A stretch of DNA of 64,000 nt, taken from Oceanospirillaceae bacterium (GTDB lineage Bacteria; Pseudomonadota; Gammaproteobacteria; Pseudomonadales; Balneatricaceae). The stretch is taken from NCBI GenBank assembly GCA_013215445.1, contig JABSRA010000012.1:1-64000 (forward strand), read 5' to 3'. Positions 36,399 through 45,528 of this stretch are shown in pieces (within the stretch, counting starts at the first letter, position 1; each line of letters opens with the position of its first letter). The notes under the pieces are model-generated. The model did no database searches. It was not told the DNA's origin and saw nothing but the letters and a program-made list of their open reading frames with translations. Position numbers and translations under genes: made by a program.

Positions 36399-39300
36399 TC
36401 AAGACTGCTGACTGCCAACCAAACACCCTACCTCGTCCAGCGTTTCATCCAAAAATTGCAAGATCATCTGCACATCTCTGCTCTCAATGGTTAATGGGGG
36501 TCTAATTTTTAGCACGTTATCAGCGGGGCCTTCAGAGCCCAATAGAATACGCCGTTGCCGCAAGCGGTTTTTAACGTAATCGGCGACTTGGGTGGCTGGC
36601 TCTTTCGTGACCAAATCCAGCACCAGCTCCACACCAATAAACAAACCAAAACCACGTACATCACCGATTAATGAGTGCTTAAGTTGTAGCGCTAGCAAGC
36701 CCTCTCGAAGTTTATTTCCCATTAGTCGGGCATTCTCCATGAGTGCTTCATCGTCGACTATGTCTAATACCTCTGCACCGATACGACAAGACAAAGTAGA
36801 ACCACCAAAAGTAGAAAAATACTCGGGACCTTGAGCAAAACTTGCGGCGATCTCTCTCGTGGTCACTAATACTCCAATAGGGTGCCCATTGCCAATAGGT
36901 TTACCCATCACCACAATATCCGGCACTACTTGCTGCTGTTCAAAGGCAAAATAATAATCGCCGAGTCTGCCCAACGCCGTCTGTACTTCATCGGCTATAC
37001 AGACACCTCCCGCCGCGCGGATCTGCTGATAAACGGCAGCTAAATACCCTGGCGGAGGTATTATTTGCCCACCGACGCTGGGAAAAGTCTCGGCGATAAA
37101 TCCCGCCAGTTTCCCGCCGCGTGCCTCAATGGCATGCAGAGCCGTGCCGACCTGGGCGGCATATTTTTGTGCGCTATCGGCATCTGAGCTCGGATAACGT
37201 CCTCGATATTCATCGGCCACCTCGATTAAATGTACCCAATCCGCTTGACCCACTCCCCCCTTAGCATTGAACTTGTATGCCGATATATCGATCGCACCCG
37301 TGGTATTGCCGTGATAACCATGATCGGGCGTCACTATGTCTTTACCGCCGGTGTGTGCTCTGGCTAATCTTAGTGCAAGTTCATTGGCTTCGGTGCCAGA
37401 GTTGACGAAATAACAGACTTCTAAACGACTGGGTAGTTTAGCGGTGATCTTTTTGGCGAAATTAATCTGCGCCGGGTGCAAATAGCGAGTATTAGTATTA
37501 ATGCGTAACAATTGCTCGGCAGCCACGCCCTGAATACGCGGATGGGCGTGCCCGACATGAGGCACATTGTTGTAGCAATCTAGGTAGGGCCTAGCCGACT
37601 CATCAAACAGGTGATGACGCCAACCCCGCATAAACATAACTGGCTGGGTATAACTTAGTTTTAGATTTTCCGCGAACGCCGCCTGGCGCTGCGCATACAC
37701 TTCACTCTTTTGCGTGCCCCGATAGTCGGTTTTTTCATCGGCTAAATTGAGTAACGCAGCAGGGTTGGGACACAGCGCATTATACAGTGCCAACTCGTCA
37801 GGATCAGCCACTCCCGGCCAATCAAAACCTATCCCTTGAGTGGTCAGCGCCAATTGGAAGTGCAAATGAGGATTCCAGCCACCGTTGCCAGACTTACTGC
37901 CTAACGCCGCAAAACTCTGCCCGGCCGCTATCTTGATGCCCGGGCTTAAGTGCGCAATAGAATCGGGATCTAGATGCCCGTAGAGGGTATAAAAAACATC
38001 GCCAGCGGTGGTCTGATGCGATAAAATCACCACTGCGCCATAATCTAAGCTGGCACTTCGATACTCAGCCAACAGTACTGTCGCTGCCAAGGGCGCAACG
38101 ACTTTGAGTCCAGCGGGACCAAAGGCATCCACCCCGAGGTGCACAGTGCGTCTATCACTGGCTTTATACGGCCCGGGACAAAAGGCTTCTTCCGTATAAA
38201 CCAGTCGCGGTTCGTTGTAGTAACCCAGCCATATCCCCTCCTTTGGGTCATACGCACCACCGAGATTTTCGGCCTCCTGTGCGGTCATCTTAAATGGATT
38301 ACGGGGCTCGGTGCTGTGCTCAACCGACAGACTTCGCAGCGCTGCAGTGGTTAAATCCGCGCCTAATATCTGGGCGAAATCGCCGCGCTTTGAAGCGAGC
38401 CACTGCTCCACTTGTGCCGCATTATCAGTCACGCCAAAGCCACAGACCACTCTGAGTCTAACCAATAACAATTCACTATTGACAGTATGGCTGCGCAAAA
38501 ACTGCCAGGCGGGCTGGCGACTGACTAAGATATATTCATCATCGGGATTTTTCTCAGCCATCAGACTAGCATTGACCATGCTGACCGCCAGACGCATTTG
38601 CAGTAGCGGCCAGAGCAACTCTAGTTCTGCAACGGTCAGTGGATACTGGGCGTGATAGGCCCCGACTAACTGCTCTAATACTCTCTCGGGCTGTTCTTGT
38701 CCCAACACCATGTAGGCGGCACAAATCGCCAGATTATTAATGCGTGGTCCCAAACACATATCACCAAAATCTATCAGACCGCTAATATTGGGAGCCTCAG
38801 TTAAAGACCCCTGCACTATTAAGTTATAATCATTCACATCATTGTGAATCGCCTGCTTTGGCAATGCCTCTAGCAGCGGTTTTATAGCGACAAACTGCCG
38901 AGTAATATCCGTCAAGAGCTGTTGTTCAGCAGGATCTTCAATGGCTGCTAAATGTTCGATAATCCACTCTGATGAGAGTAAATTCCATTTGAAGTTTCGG
39001 GCTAACGCAGGGTGTTGAAAGCTCTGCAACGCGCTATCGACAGCACCAACAATATTACCTACCTGTGCAATAAGCGCCAGTGATTGAGGCTTAAAAGTCG
39101 CGTAGGTAATACCCTGACACTTTTCTTGTAACCACACTAGGTGCTGCTTAGCGTCGGGCCCTAGGATGCTTTTATAGAGATCACCACTGCTGCTGGGTAA
39201 CACCTTGGGTAGCGGCAGTTGGGGAGCATTAACACTCAAATACTCTAGGACAGCACACTGTAAATCGACAATCTCGGGTGGCGTTTGGGCACTCATTACT

Positions 39301-39422
39301 TTCAGTACCGCGGATTGATCACCCGTTACTATAAAATTTAAATCGTACTCTCCTGGCAGAGATATTAAGGAGGCATCGATTAACCAACTTTCTTTAAGAA
39401 CTTTTGACCAATATTCACGCAT
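36399..39422 (-). CDS. Three-domain fusion: APH-type kinase, M23 peptidase-like domain, class III PLP enzyme
   Basis: About 1007 residues from ATG 39422 (GAGAG upstream). Residues 1-310 are an aminoglycoside-phosphotransferase-type kinase with [10 protein letters not shown] (catalytic Asp) and GLIDFGDM (metal Asp). Residues 400-540 are an M23/LytM-type domain keeping its zinc ligands, HLGVD (about 427) and HLHF (about 518). Residues 580-1000 are a class III aminotransferase-fold domain with [27 protein letters not shown] and the PLP lysine in [11 protein letters not shown] (about 840). There is no signal peptide, so the M23 domain would be cytoplasmic. The kinase and PLP domains resemble hydroxylysine kinase and the ethanolamine-phosphate or phosphohydroxylysine phospho-lyases, suggesting phosphorylation and then elimination on one amino alcohol. 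Confidence 0.9.
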   Translation of the reverse strand: MREYWSKVLKESWLIDASLISLPGEYDLNFIVTGDQSAVLKVMSAQTPPEIVDLQCAVLEYLSVNAPQLPLPKVLPSSSGDLYKSILGPDAKQHLVWLQEKCQGITYATFKPQSLALIAQVGNIVGAVDSALQSFQHPALARNFKWNLLSSEWIIEHLAAIEDPAEQQLLTDITRQFVAIKPLLEALPKQAIHNDVNDYNLIVQGSLTEAPNISGLIDFGDMCLGPRINNLAICAAYMVLGQEQPERVLEQLVGAYHAQYPLTVAELELLWPLLQMRLAVSMVNASLMAEKNPDDEYILVSRQPAWQFLRSHTVNSELLLVRLRVVCGFGVTDNAAQVEQWLASKRGDFAQILGADLTTAALRSLSVEHSTEPRNPFKMTAQEAENLGGAYDPKEGIWLGYYNEPRLVYTEEAFCPGPYKASDRRTVHLGVDAFGPAGLKVVAPLAATVLLAEYRSASLDYGAVVILSHQTTAGDVFYTLYGHLDPDSIAHLSPGIKIAAGQSFAALGSKSGNGGWNPHLHFQLALTTQGIGFDWPGVADPDELALYNALCPNPAALLNLADEKTDYRGTQKSEVYAQRQAAFAENLKLSYTQPVMFMRGWRHHLFDESARPYLDCYNNVPHVGHAHPRIQGVAAEQLLRINTNTRYLHPAQINFAKKITAKLPSRLEVCYFVNSGTEANELALRLARAHTGGKDIVTPDHGYHGNTTGAIDISAYKFNAKGGVGQADWVHLIEVADEYRGRYPSSDADSAQKYAAQVGTALHAIEARGGKLAGFIAETFPSVGGQIIPPPGYLAAVYQQIRAAGGVCIADEVQTALGRLGDYYFAFEQQQVVPDIVVMGKPIGNGHPIGVLVTTREIAASFAQGPEYFSTFGGSTLSCRIGAEVLDIVDDEALMENARLMGNKLREGLLALQLKHSLIGDVRGFGLFIGVELVLDLVTKEPATQVADYVKNRLRQRRILLGSEGPADNVLKIRPPLTIESRDVQMILQFLDETLDEVGCLVGSQQS

Positions 39423-39699
39423 AGCGACTCTCAAGCTGTTTGATACTAGTGTCGATCATAAATAGTTATCAGTTGAATTGATAATCATAAATTTATAGTG
39501 GCTATATAGGTTTAGGCTATAACCTGCAGGATATCTATATAGAGACCTTAGGGAAGTAGCAACTTTTAAGTTCACTAACTTTAGCCTTAAGCTGCAGATT
39601 ATGATTTGCCTAAACACCCTCATACATGCTCCTACAAATTCTCAAAATTCAACTACACTGAATGCTTAGCATAAAGCTCATTCATTCAGGAACTTCTCT

Positions 39700-42060
39700 A
39701 TGTCGATAAAAAAACAATTTTATATCCTAATTGCGTTAGTTATCAGCGCTGTTCTGTTAATTTTTGTCGCAAACCAATACAGTACTATGCAAATTAGTCG
39801 CTATAGTGAACAACAGATATTACTGTTAGAAATCAACAGCAGCATGTTGAGTTTAAGACGCCATGAAAAAGATTTTTTCGCTCGTAACAACCTGAAATAT
39901 ATTAATAAATTCAATGAAAGTTATGCTCTCATCATCCGTCAAACCCAAGCTTTAGCAGTGCTGACCAACTCAAACAACTCAGACGCCAAAGTGCTGAACG
40001 ATATCAAAGCTAAGCTTGATATCTATCGCCAGCGCTTTATGACCATGCGCGATATCCAACAAAAAATTGGCCTAAGTGCCAAGCTGGGATTATACGGTGA
40101 GTTGCGAAAATCAGTACATCTCATTGAAGAACTATTAAGCCAGCACAATGAACAACAGTTAATGATTGATATGCTCATGCTCAGGCGCCACGAGAAAGAT
40201 TTCATGTTGAGAACTAATATTGCCTACATTGAGAAATTTGAGGTTACCCACAAAGCCTTTAAACAGCATACCTTAGTCGCTACCCTCAGCCCAGCGTTAA
40301 AGAACGAGTTGTTAAGCGCTTTTGAGGCATACAGCAAAAAGTTCCACGCACTGGCTGAAGCCTACCAAATTAAAGGGCTAACTGAAAATTTAGGGCTGCG
40401 TGCCCAAATGCGAGCAGCGGTACATGAGGTTGACGTACAAATAGAAGCCCTAGAAGAAAAAATGAGTGCAGCTATCATTAAACTCTCTAGAAATAGTACT
40501 ATTATTACTTCTGTGGTCAGTTTTTCCCTGCTGTTATTAATTTTATTCGTCTTGGTGTATGTCTCTCGCTCTATCACTTTACCCATTATTGCACTGCGCC
40601 ATACCCTCCTCAACATCGCCAGCAGCGGTAGACTGAGTAATCGTATACAGGGCCTGCCAGATAATGAAATAGGTCAAGTGGGAGATTCCATCAACCAGAT
40701 GCTCAGTGTGCAAAAAAATATCTTAGAAGAAGTCACCAAAGTTGTTACGGATATCGCAGACGGTCACTTTGATACCCGCATCGTCACCGATGCACAGGGA
40801 GACTTTGCCGATCTTAAAAAAGCGGTTAACCGCAGTTGTGATAACATTGCCAATGGCATGTTCAGTATCGTGCAAGTACTGGCCAGCTTACAACAAGGTA
40901 ACTTTAAACAACTCGCCAATCTGTCGGGTTTAGAGGGCAGTTACCTGACGTCAGCACAAAGTGCCAACGATACCATGGTCCTCTTTGACGCCGCTATTAC
41001 CGATATCAGTGCCGTGATGAGCAGTGCTTCTAAAGGAGATTTTAGTAAAAGAGTCAGGGTTGAGGTTTCCGGAGATTTACGACTGCTAAAACAAGATATC
41101 AACTTGTCGATGGATGCCATCGAGGCCGCGGTGATTGAAATCGTTAAAGTCTCTACTGATATGAGTAAAGGACAGCTTAAACAAAAAATTTCCACTGATT
41201 TTCAGGGGCAACTCGCGCTCATTTTAAGTGCCATAGGGACGACGTTGAACAATTTGCAACACACCGTGGGTAATGTCCACAATATGGCGGATGAAGTGCA
41301 GTCTGGGGCACGGGATATTGCATTGAGAAGCACCACCTTAGATGGTCAAATAACCAAACAAGTATCATCACTGAGTAACCTATCTCAGAGCATGGCACAG
41401 TTAACCAAGCGGGTGGAAGACAACGTACAGAGCGCTCAACAGGCCAAACAGACCGTCAACAAATCACTATCAGAGGCCACTGATGGCCTTGAAATTGTCG
41501 ATTCAGCGATGGATGCGATGCAAGTCATGAAAAAGTCCAGTGCTAAAATTTCTGAAATCATCAGCGTCATCAACAATATTTCTTTCCAAACCAGTATTTT
41601 AGCATTAAATGCAACCGTCGAAGCAGCACGCTCCAGCGAGGGGGGTAAAGGATTTTCGGTGGTCGCCAAAGAGATGGGTTCATTGGCAACTCAGACCTCG
41701 CAGGCCGCTAAAGACGTCGATCATCTAATCAATGATAACTCCCAAAAAATCACCAGCTGTAATCTGCTATTAAAGAATACTGAGAGTTCTCTGCAGCGTA
41801 TTCACTCAGCACTAGAAGATGCTGATAGCGCCGTCGCCAACATTAGTATTACCAGCGCAGAACAGTCCAATAAAATTCAAACCGTACATAAATCTATCTC
41901 TCAGCTTGAACACTTAAGCAATCAAAACGCAAACTTGGTCAGTCTAACCAGCACCTCTAGTTCAGATTTGGACAAAAAAGCCATCCAACTGACGACGTTA
42001 ATGGAGTACTTTAAACTGCAGGATAAAGTCTCCCAATACACTGAAAAACTGGAAGCCTAA
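39700..42060 (+). CDS. Methyl-accepting chemotaxis protein with HBM sensor and repeated HAMP domains
   Basis: A transmembrane chemoreceptor of 786 residues. The first helix is at about residues 8-25. A periplasmic helical bimodular (HBM) sensor spans about 30-260, seen from the twin motif RRHEKDFFARNNLKYI and RRHEKDFMLRTNIAYI. The second helix is at about 268-292. Then come a HAMP domain and further HAMP-like repeats (about 345-515, for example DIADGHFDTRI and SKGDFSKRVRV), then the signalling domain. Its hairpin tip contains NISFQTSILALNATVEAARS. HBM receptors such as McpS bind organic acids. Confidence 0.9.
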   Translation: MSIKKQFYILIALVISAVLLIFVANQYSTMQISRYSEQQILLLEINSSMLSLRRHEKDFFARNNLKYINKFNESYALIIRQTQALAVLTNSNNSDAKVLNDIKAKLDIYRQRFMTMRDIQQKIGLSAKLGLYGELRKSVHLIEELLSQHNEQQLMIDMLMLRRHEKDFMLRTNIAYIEKFEVTHKAFKQHTLVATLSPALKNELLSAFEAYSKKFHALAEAYQIKGLTENLGLRAQMRAAVHEVDVQIEALEEKMSAAIIKLSRNSTIITSVVSFSLLLLILFVLVYVSRSITLPIIALRHTLLNIASSGRLSNRIQGLPDNEIGQVGDSINQMLSVQKNILEEVTKVVTDIADGHFDTRIVTDAQGDFADLKKAVNRSCDNIANGMFSIVQVLASLQQGNFKQLANLSGLEGSYLTSAQSANDTMVLFDAAITDISAVMSSASKGDFSKRVRVEVSGDLRLLKQDINLSMDAIEAAVIEIVKVSTDMSKGQLKQKISTDFQGQLALILSAIGTTLNNLQHTVGNVHNMADEVQSGARDIALRSTTLDGQITKQVSSLSNLSQSMAQLTKRVEDNVQSAQQAKQTVNKSLSEATDGLEIVDSAMDAMQVMKKSSAKISEIISVINNISFQTSILALNATVEAARSSEGGKGFSVVAKEMGSLATQTSQAAKDVDHLINDNSQKITSCNLLLKNTESSLQRIHSALEDADSAVANISITSAEQSNKIQTVHKSISQLEHLSNQNANLVSLTSTSSSDLDKKAIQLTTLMEYFKLQDKVSQYTEKLEA

Positions 42061-42066
42061 GGTAAA

Positions 42067-42094
42067 CCAGCGCTTAATTATCACTCAGCGCTGG
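42067..42094. terminator. Hairpin between the convergent chemoreceptor and ABC ATPase genes
   Basis: CCAGCGCT (42067-42074) and AGCGCTGG (42087-42094) form a perfect 8-bp stem in the 43-bp space between two convergent stops. No T-run follows on either strand. A bidirectional terminator is the simplest reading. Confidence 0.5.
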
Positions 42095-42103
42095 GTGGTA
42101 GTA

Positions 42104-43165
42104 TTAGCGAATCCGCAATTCGCTCTCACAGTCAAACAACATCACTTTATCAGCCTCAAAGTGAACCCCTGCCTCGCTACCATATCTAGTCGAAGCCTCG
42201 CCACGTGCTTCAACGATAATGCGCTCCCCCGTTGGCGCTTTCAGGTAGATATAAGAAACACCGCCTAATTCTTCGGTAACTTCTACCAATAATCCACCCC
42301 CAGCGCCCTCTAAAGTCAAATCTTGTGGTCTGATACCGAGCAATACCTGCGTGCCCGACTCTGGCAATTCAAGATTAAGTTCAATCATGCGGTCCTTTAA
42401 CGCGGGAACTCGCACACTGCCCTGCTCTACAACCCCCTTGAGGAAATTCATGCCCGGTGATCCAATAAAGCCCGCCACAAATCGATTGTCTGGATTGTTA
42501 TATAACTCAAGAGGCGAGCCCACCTGTTCAATACGCCCATCGCGCAACACCACAATTTTATCAGCCAAGGTCATCGCCTCTACCTGATCGTGAGTCACAT
42601 AAATCATGGTAGCGCCAATTTCATGGTGCAGTCGCGAAATTTCGACGCGCATCTCGACGCGTAACTCTGCATCTAAGTTTGATAGCGGCTCATCAAACAG
42701 AAAGACCTCTGGGCCACGCACAATCGCCCGCCCAATAGCCACTCGCTGGCGCTGCCCACCGGATAACGCTTTCGGCTTGCGACTTAAATAATCGTCGAGC
42801 TTGAGTATTTTCGAGGCCTCTCCAACTTTACGTTTGATTTCGGCTTTGCTGACTTTATTCATCTTGAGTCCGAAACCCATGTTCTCCTCCACCGTCATAT
42901 GTGGATAGAGTGCATAGGTTTGAAACACCATGGCAATACCACGCTCGGATGGGTCTGTTTGAGTCACATCCTTGCCGCCAATGCTTATTTGCCCACCGGT
43001 GGTTTCCTCAAGTCCGGCAATCATCCGCAATAACGTAGATTTACCACAGCCTGATGGCCCGACAAACACACAAAACTCTCCCGCCTCAATTTTCAGATCA
43101 ATGCCGTGGATAACTTGTAAATTGTCGTACTTCTTAATTATTTTTTTTAACTGTACACCTGACAT
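42104..43165 (-). CDS. Sugar ABC transporter ATP-binding protein (UgpC/MsmK/MalK type)
   Basis: The ATPase that powers import through the permeases at 45529-47266. It has Walker A GPSGCGKSTLLRM, Q-loop MVFQTYALYPHMTV, signature LSGGQRQRVAIGR, Walker B VFLFDEPLSNLD and the switch His in YVTHDQVEAM. A C-terminal TOBE-like regulatory domain includes LGIRPQDL. It is 17 bp downstream of the IclR gene in the same minus-strand operon and divergent from the rest of the transporter, whose cluster contains no other ATPase. Confidence 0.93.
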   Translation of the reverse strand: MSGVQLKKIIKKYDNLQVIHGIDLKIEAGEFCVFVGPSGCGKSTLLRMIAGLEETTGGQISIGGKDVTQTDPSERGIAMVFQTYALYPHMTVEENMGFGLKMNKVSKAEIKRKVGEASKILKLDDYLSRKPKALSGGQRQRVAIGRAIVRGPEVFLFDEPLSNLDAELRVEMRVEISRLHHEIGATMIYVTHDQVEAMTLADKIVVLRDGRIEQVGSPLELYNNPDNRFVAGFIGSPGMNFLKGVVEQGSVRVPALKDRMIELNLELPESGTQVLLGIRPQDLTLEGAGGGLLVEVTEELGGVSYIYLKAPTGERIIVEARGEASTRYGSEAGVHFEADKVMLFDCESELRIR

Positions 43166-43182
43166 GGTAACTCCGAATAATG

Positions 43183-43986
43183 TTAGCTATTAATTTCAGG
43201 AAAGTGCCAAGACTCGGCCAACTTGCCTATATTTTGAGCGGTTTCAAGTAGATCTGCTTTAAATTGCTGCAACTGCGACAGTGAATATCGCGTGGTCGAG
43301 GTGGTAATTGACAAGCCACCTAAGACTCGATTAGTGCCCGACAAAATCGGTGCGGCGATACAGATGATATTGGCCTCATGTTCTTCACGGTCAAACGCTA
43401 CCCGCTGCTGACGAATTTCTACCAATTCTGCCAGGAGCATTTCCTGAGTGACTAAAGTGGTTTCTGTATAGCGGTGAAAAGACTGCTGTTTAACCAACCG
43501 CAGACGCTGCTCTTCATCTAAAAAAGCTAACATTGCCTTGCCAATACCGGTGCAGTATCCAGGGCCTATTTTCCCCGCCCCTGAATACATTGCCAGAGGT
43601 GAGGTGGGATTGCGCTTGTCTACATACAGTACTTGCCCGTGGTCAAGTTGACCTAAATGCACTGTCTCACCTACTTTTAAAGACAGCTGATCAAGCAGTG
43701 GACGAGCGATAGGCGCCAGTGAAGATTGCTGCCAGGCAGCGTGGGCGAGGCGCACTAAACGCACCCCTAAACTATACAACTGACGTTCATTGTCATAACC
43801 CAACATACCTTGGCTGGTCAACGTCTGTAACAATCGATACAGAGTTGCCTTGGGATATTCACTATCTGTAAGTAATTCACTAAAGCGCACTGGACGGCCA
43901 AATTCGGCTACTTTATCCAATAAACTCAGCGCTTTACCTACAGTTCCATCATTTTTCTTAAGTGCTGTCATCGTATATAAACTCAT
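43183..43986 (-). CDS. IclR-family regulator of the galactoside locus
   Basis: The N-terminal winged helix is VGKALSLLDKVAEFGRPVRF and LTDSEYPKATLYRLLQTL. The C-terminal effector domain includes VDKRNPTSPLAMYS, GPGYCTGIGKAMLAF (typical IclR block) and VAFDREEHEANIICIAAPI. Two starts are possible, ATG 43986 and ATG 43971; the second begins MTALKKNDG. It sits between the ABC ATPase and the divergent transporter/pathway genes, next to a KdgR-like box. KdgR itself is an IclR-family regulator of 2-keto-3-deoxy-sugar genes, which suits the pathway downstream. Confidence 0.9.
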   Translation of the reverse strand: MSLYTMTALKKNDGTVGKALSLLDKVAEFGRPVRFSELLTDSEYPKATLYRLLQTLTSQGMLGYDNERQLYSLGVRLVRLAHAAWQQSSLAPIARPLLDQLSLKVGETVHLGQLDHGQVLYVDKRNPTSPLAMYSGAGKIGPGYCTGIGKAMLAFLDEEQRLRLVKQQSFHRYTETTLVTQEMLLAELVEIRQQRVAFDREEHEANIICIAAPILSGTNRVLGGLSITTSTTRYSLSQLQQFKADLLETAQNIGKLAESWHFPEINS

Positions 43987-44002
43987 TTACTTATGAATCA
44001 AA

Positions 44003-44059
44003 ACTATTGACAGTATTCTTTAAAAGGCGCATATTGTCAATAGTTGAAACCATGTTTCA
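44003..44059. promoter_or_regulatory. Divergent promoter with shared inverted repeat and IclR/KdgR-like box
   Basis: ACTATTGACA (44003-44012) and TGTCAATAGT (44035-44044) are perfect 10-bp inverted repeats 22 bp apart. Each contains TTGACA facing inward. Rightward, TTGACA (44007-44012) is 17 bp from CATATT (44030-44035). Leftward, TTGACA (44040-44035) is 17 bp from AATACT (44017-44012). Each arm therefore overlaps the other promoter's -10. Immediately right, TGAAACCATGTTTCA (44045-44059) is a near palindrome like the KdgR box and would cover the rightward start site. Confidence 0.7.
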
Positions 44060-44145
44060 TTATATGGAACAACTAAATTTTCAAAAGCTGTTTATTTGTA
44101 GCAGCGGTAGTTCCAATAAAAAAAATATTATGGAGAGAACAACAG

Positions 44146-45390
44146 ATGAAAAATAAAAAAATGCTGTTCAAGAAAAAACTGGTAACAGCACTATTAGCGA
44201 CAGTCTTCAGCTCGTCACTATTCGCCGGCGAGTTAGTCATTTATACCGACACTTCAGACCCGGCCCCGAGAAAAGCCTTTGAAGATGTTGTTAAAGGTTT
44301 TGAAGCGGCCAACCCAGACGTAACCGTTAAATTAAATATCATGGAACGCGAGGGTTATAAAACCTCTATTCGCAACTTTTTGACCGCAGATGCACCAGAT
44401 ATCGCTACTTGGTATGCGGGTAACCGTATGTTGCCTTACGTTAACGCCGGTTTATTTGAACCCATTGATGATGTCTGGGAAAAGCACGGGATGAACGAGT
44501 CACTGGCGTCATCTGCCAGCAGTTTGACTAGCGATGGCAAAAAATGGGGTGTGCCATTCACTTATTATCAGTGGGGTGTCTATTACCGCACAGATATATT
44601 TGAGGCCAACGACATCAGTGTGCCGACTAATTGGGCAGAGTTTAAAGCGGTCGGTGTCAAGCTTAAGGCAGCGGGTATTACCCCGATCACTATCGGTACC
44701 AAGTACCTTTGGACAGCTGCAGGTGTGTTTGATTACCTAAACATGCGCACCAATGGTTTCGAATTCCACATGGCGCTAACCAGGGGTGAAATTGCCTGGA
44801 CCGACGAGCGCGTGGTTAATACCATGAACCATTGGAAAGAGCTGCTTGACTTGGATTTCTTCCTCGACAACCACGCCGCTTACAGCTGGCAGGAAGCACT
44901 TCCACCAATGGTACAAGGCAAGGCTGCCATGTACATCATGGGTAACTTTGCGGTGGCACCACTGCTTGAAGCAGGTCTGACTGAAGATCAATTGGGCTTC
45001 TTCCAGTTTCCTGAAATCACACCCGGTATTGCACTCGCTGAAGATGCACCGACTGATACTCTACACATCCCAGCCAATGCAAAAAACAAGGTGGATGCCA
45101 AGAAATTTTTGGCTTACGTAACCTCAGTTGATGTACAGACACAGATGAATAAGACCTTGGGGCAATTGCCAATCAATGCAGGTTCACAAGTGGCTGATAA
45201 CAAGTACCTACAGGCTGGTTTCAAAATGTTGTCTGAAACCAAAGGTGTCGCACAGTTCTTCGATCGCGATGCACCTGCAGAAATGGCCAAAGCGGGCATG
45301 GAGGGATTCCAGGAGTTCATGGTTAAACCAGAGCGCTTAGAAAAAATTCTAAAGCGTTTAGAGAAAGTTCGTAAGCGTGCTTACAAGTAA
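44146..45390 (+). CDS. Sugar ABC transporter periplasmic binding protein
   Basis: A family 1 extracellular solute-binding protein with a signal peptide at about residues 1-27 (FKKKLVTALLATVFSSSLFAG). Fold markers are LVIYTDTSDPAPRKAFED, APDIATWYAGNRMLPYV, WGVPFTYYQWGVYYRTDIF and GKAAMYIMGNFAVA. GGAGAG lies upstream of ATG 44146. It is the first gene after the divergent promoter. With alpha- and beta-galactosidases downstream the ligand is probably a galactoside such as melibiose, lactose, raffinose or a galactosylglycerol. Confidence 0.93.
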   Translation: MKNKKMLFKKKLVTALLATVFSSSLFAGELVIYTDTSDPAPRKAFEDVVKGFEAANPDVTVKLNIMEREGYKTSIRNFLTADAPDIATWYAGNRMLPYVNAGLFEPIDDVWEKHGMNESLASSASSLTSDGKKWGVPFTYYQWGVYYRTDIFEANDISVPTNWAEFKAVGVKLKAAGITPITIGTKYLWTAAGVFDYLNMRTNGFEFHMALTRGEIAWTDERVVNTMNHWKELLDLDFFLDNHAAYSWQEALPPMVQGKAAMYIMGNFAVAPLLEAGLTEDQLGFFQFPEITPGIALAEDAPTDTLHIPANAKNKVDAKKFLAYVTSVDVQTQMNKTLGQLPINAGSQVADNKYLQAGFKMLSETKGVAQFFDRDAPAEMAKAGMEGFQEFMVKPERLEKILKRLEKVRKRAYK

Positions 45391-45467
45391 TTAGTAGCAA
45401 ACAGGAAAACAGCGATCATTGGTGCAGCTTCGCCTAGTAAAAGCGGCATCATCCACTGTTTTCCATC

Positions 45468-45507
45468 ACCGCCACTTTAAAGTTAGTTTTTAATATGGCG
45501 GTTTTTT
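45468..45507 (+). terminator. Attenuator-like hairpin between binding protein and permease
   Basis: ACCGCCA (45468-45474) pairs with TGGCGGT (45496-45502) and is followed directly by TTTTTT. A second long-range pair upstream, GGAAAACAG and CTGTTTTCC (about 45402-45465), could compete. Such partial terminators are common after binding-protein genes and give an excess of the periplasmic component. Confidence 0.65.
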
Positions 45508-45528
45508 ATATTTTTGAGGTTTTTTACT

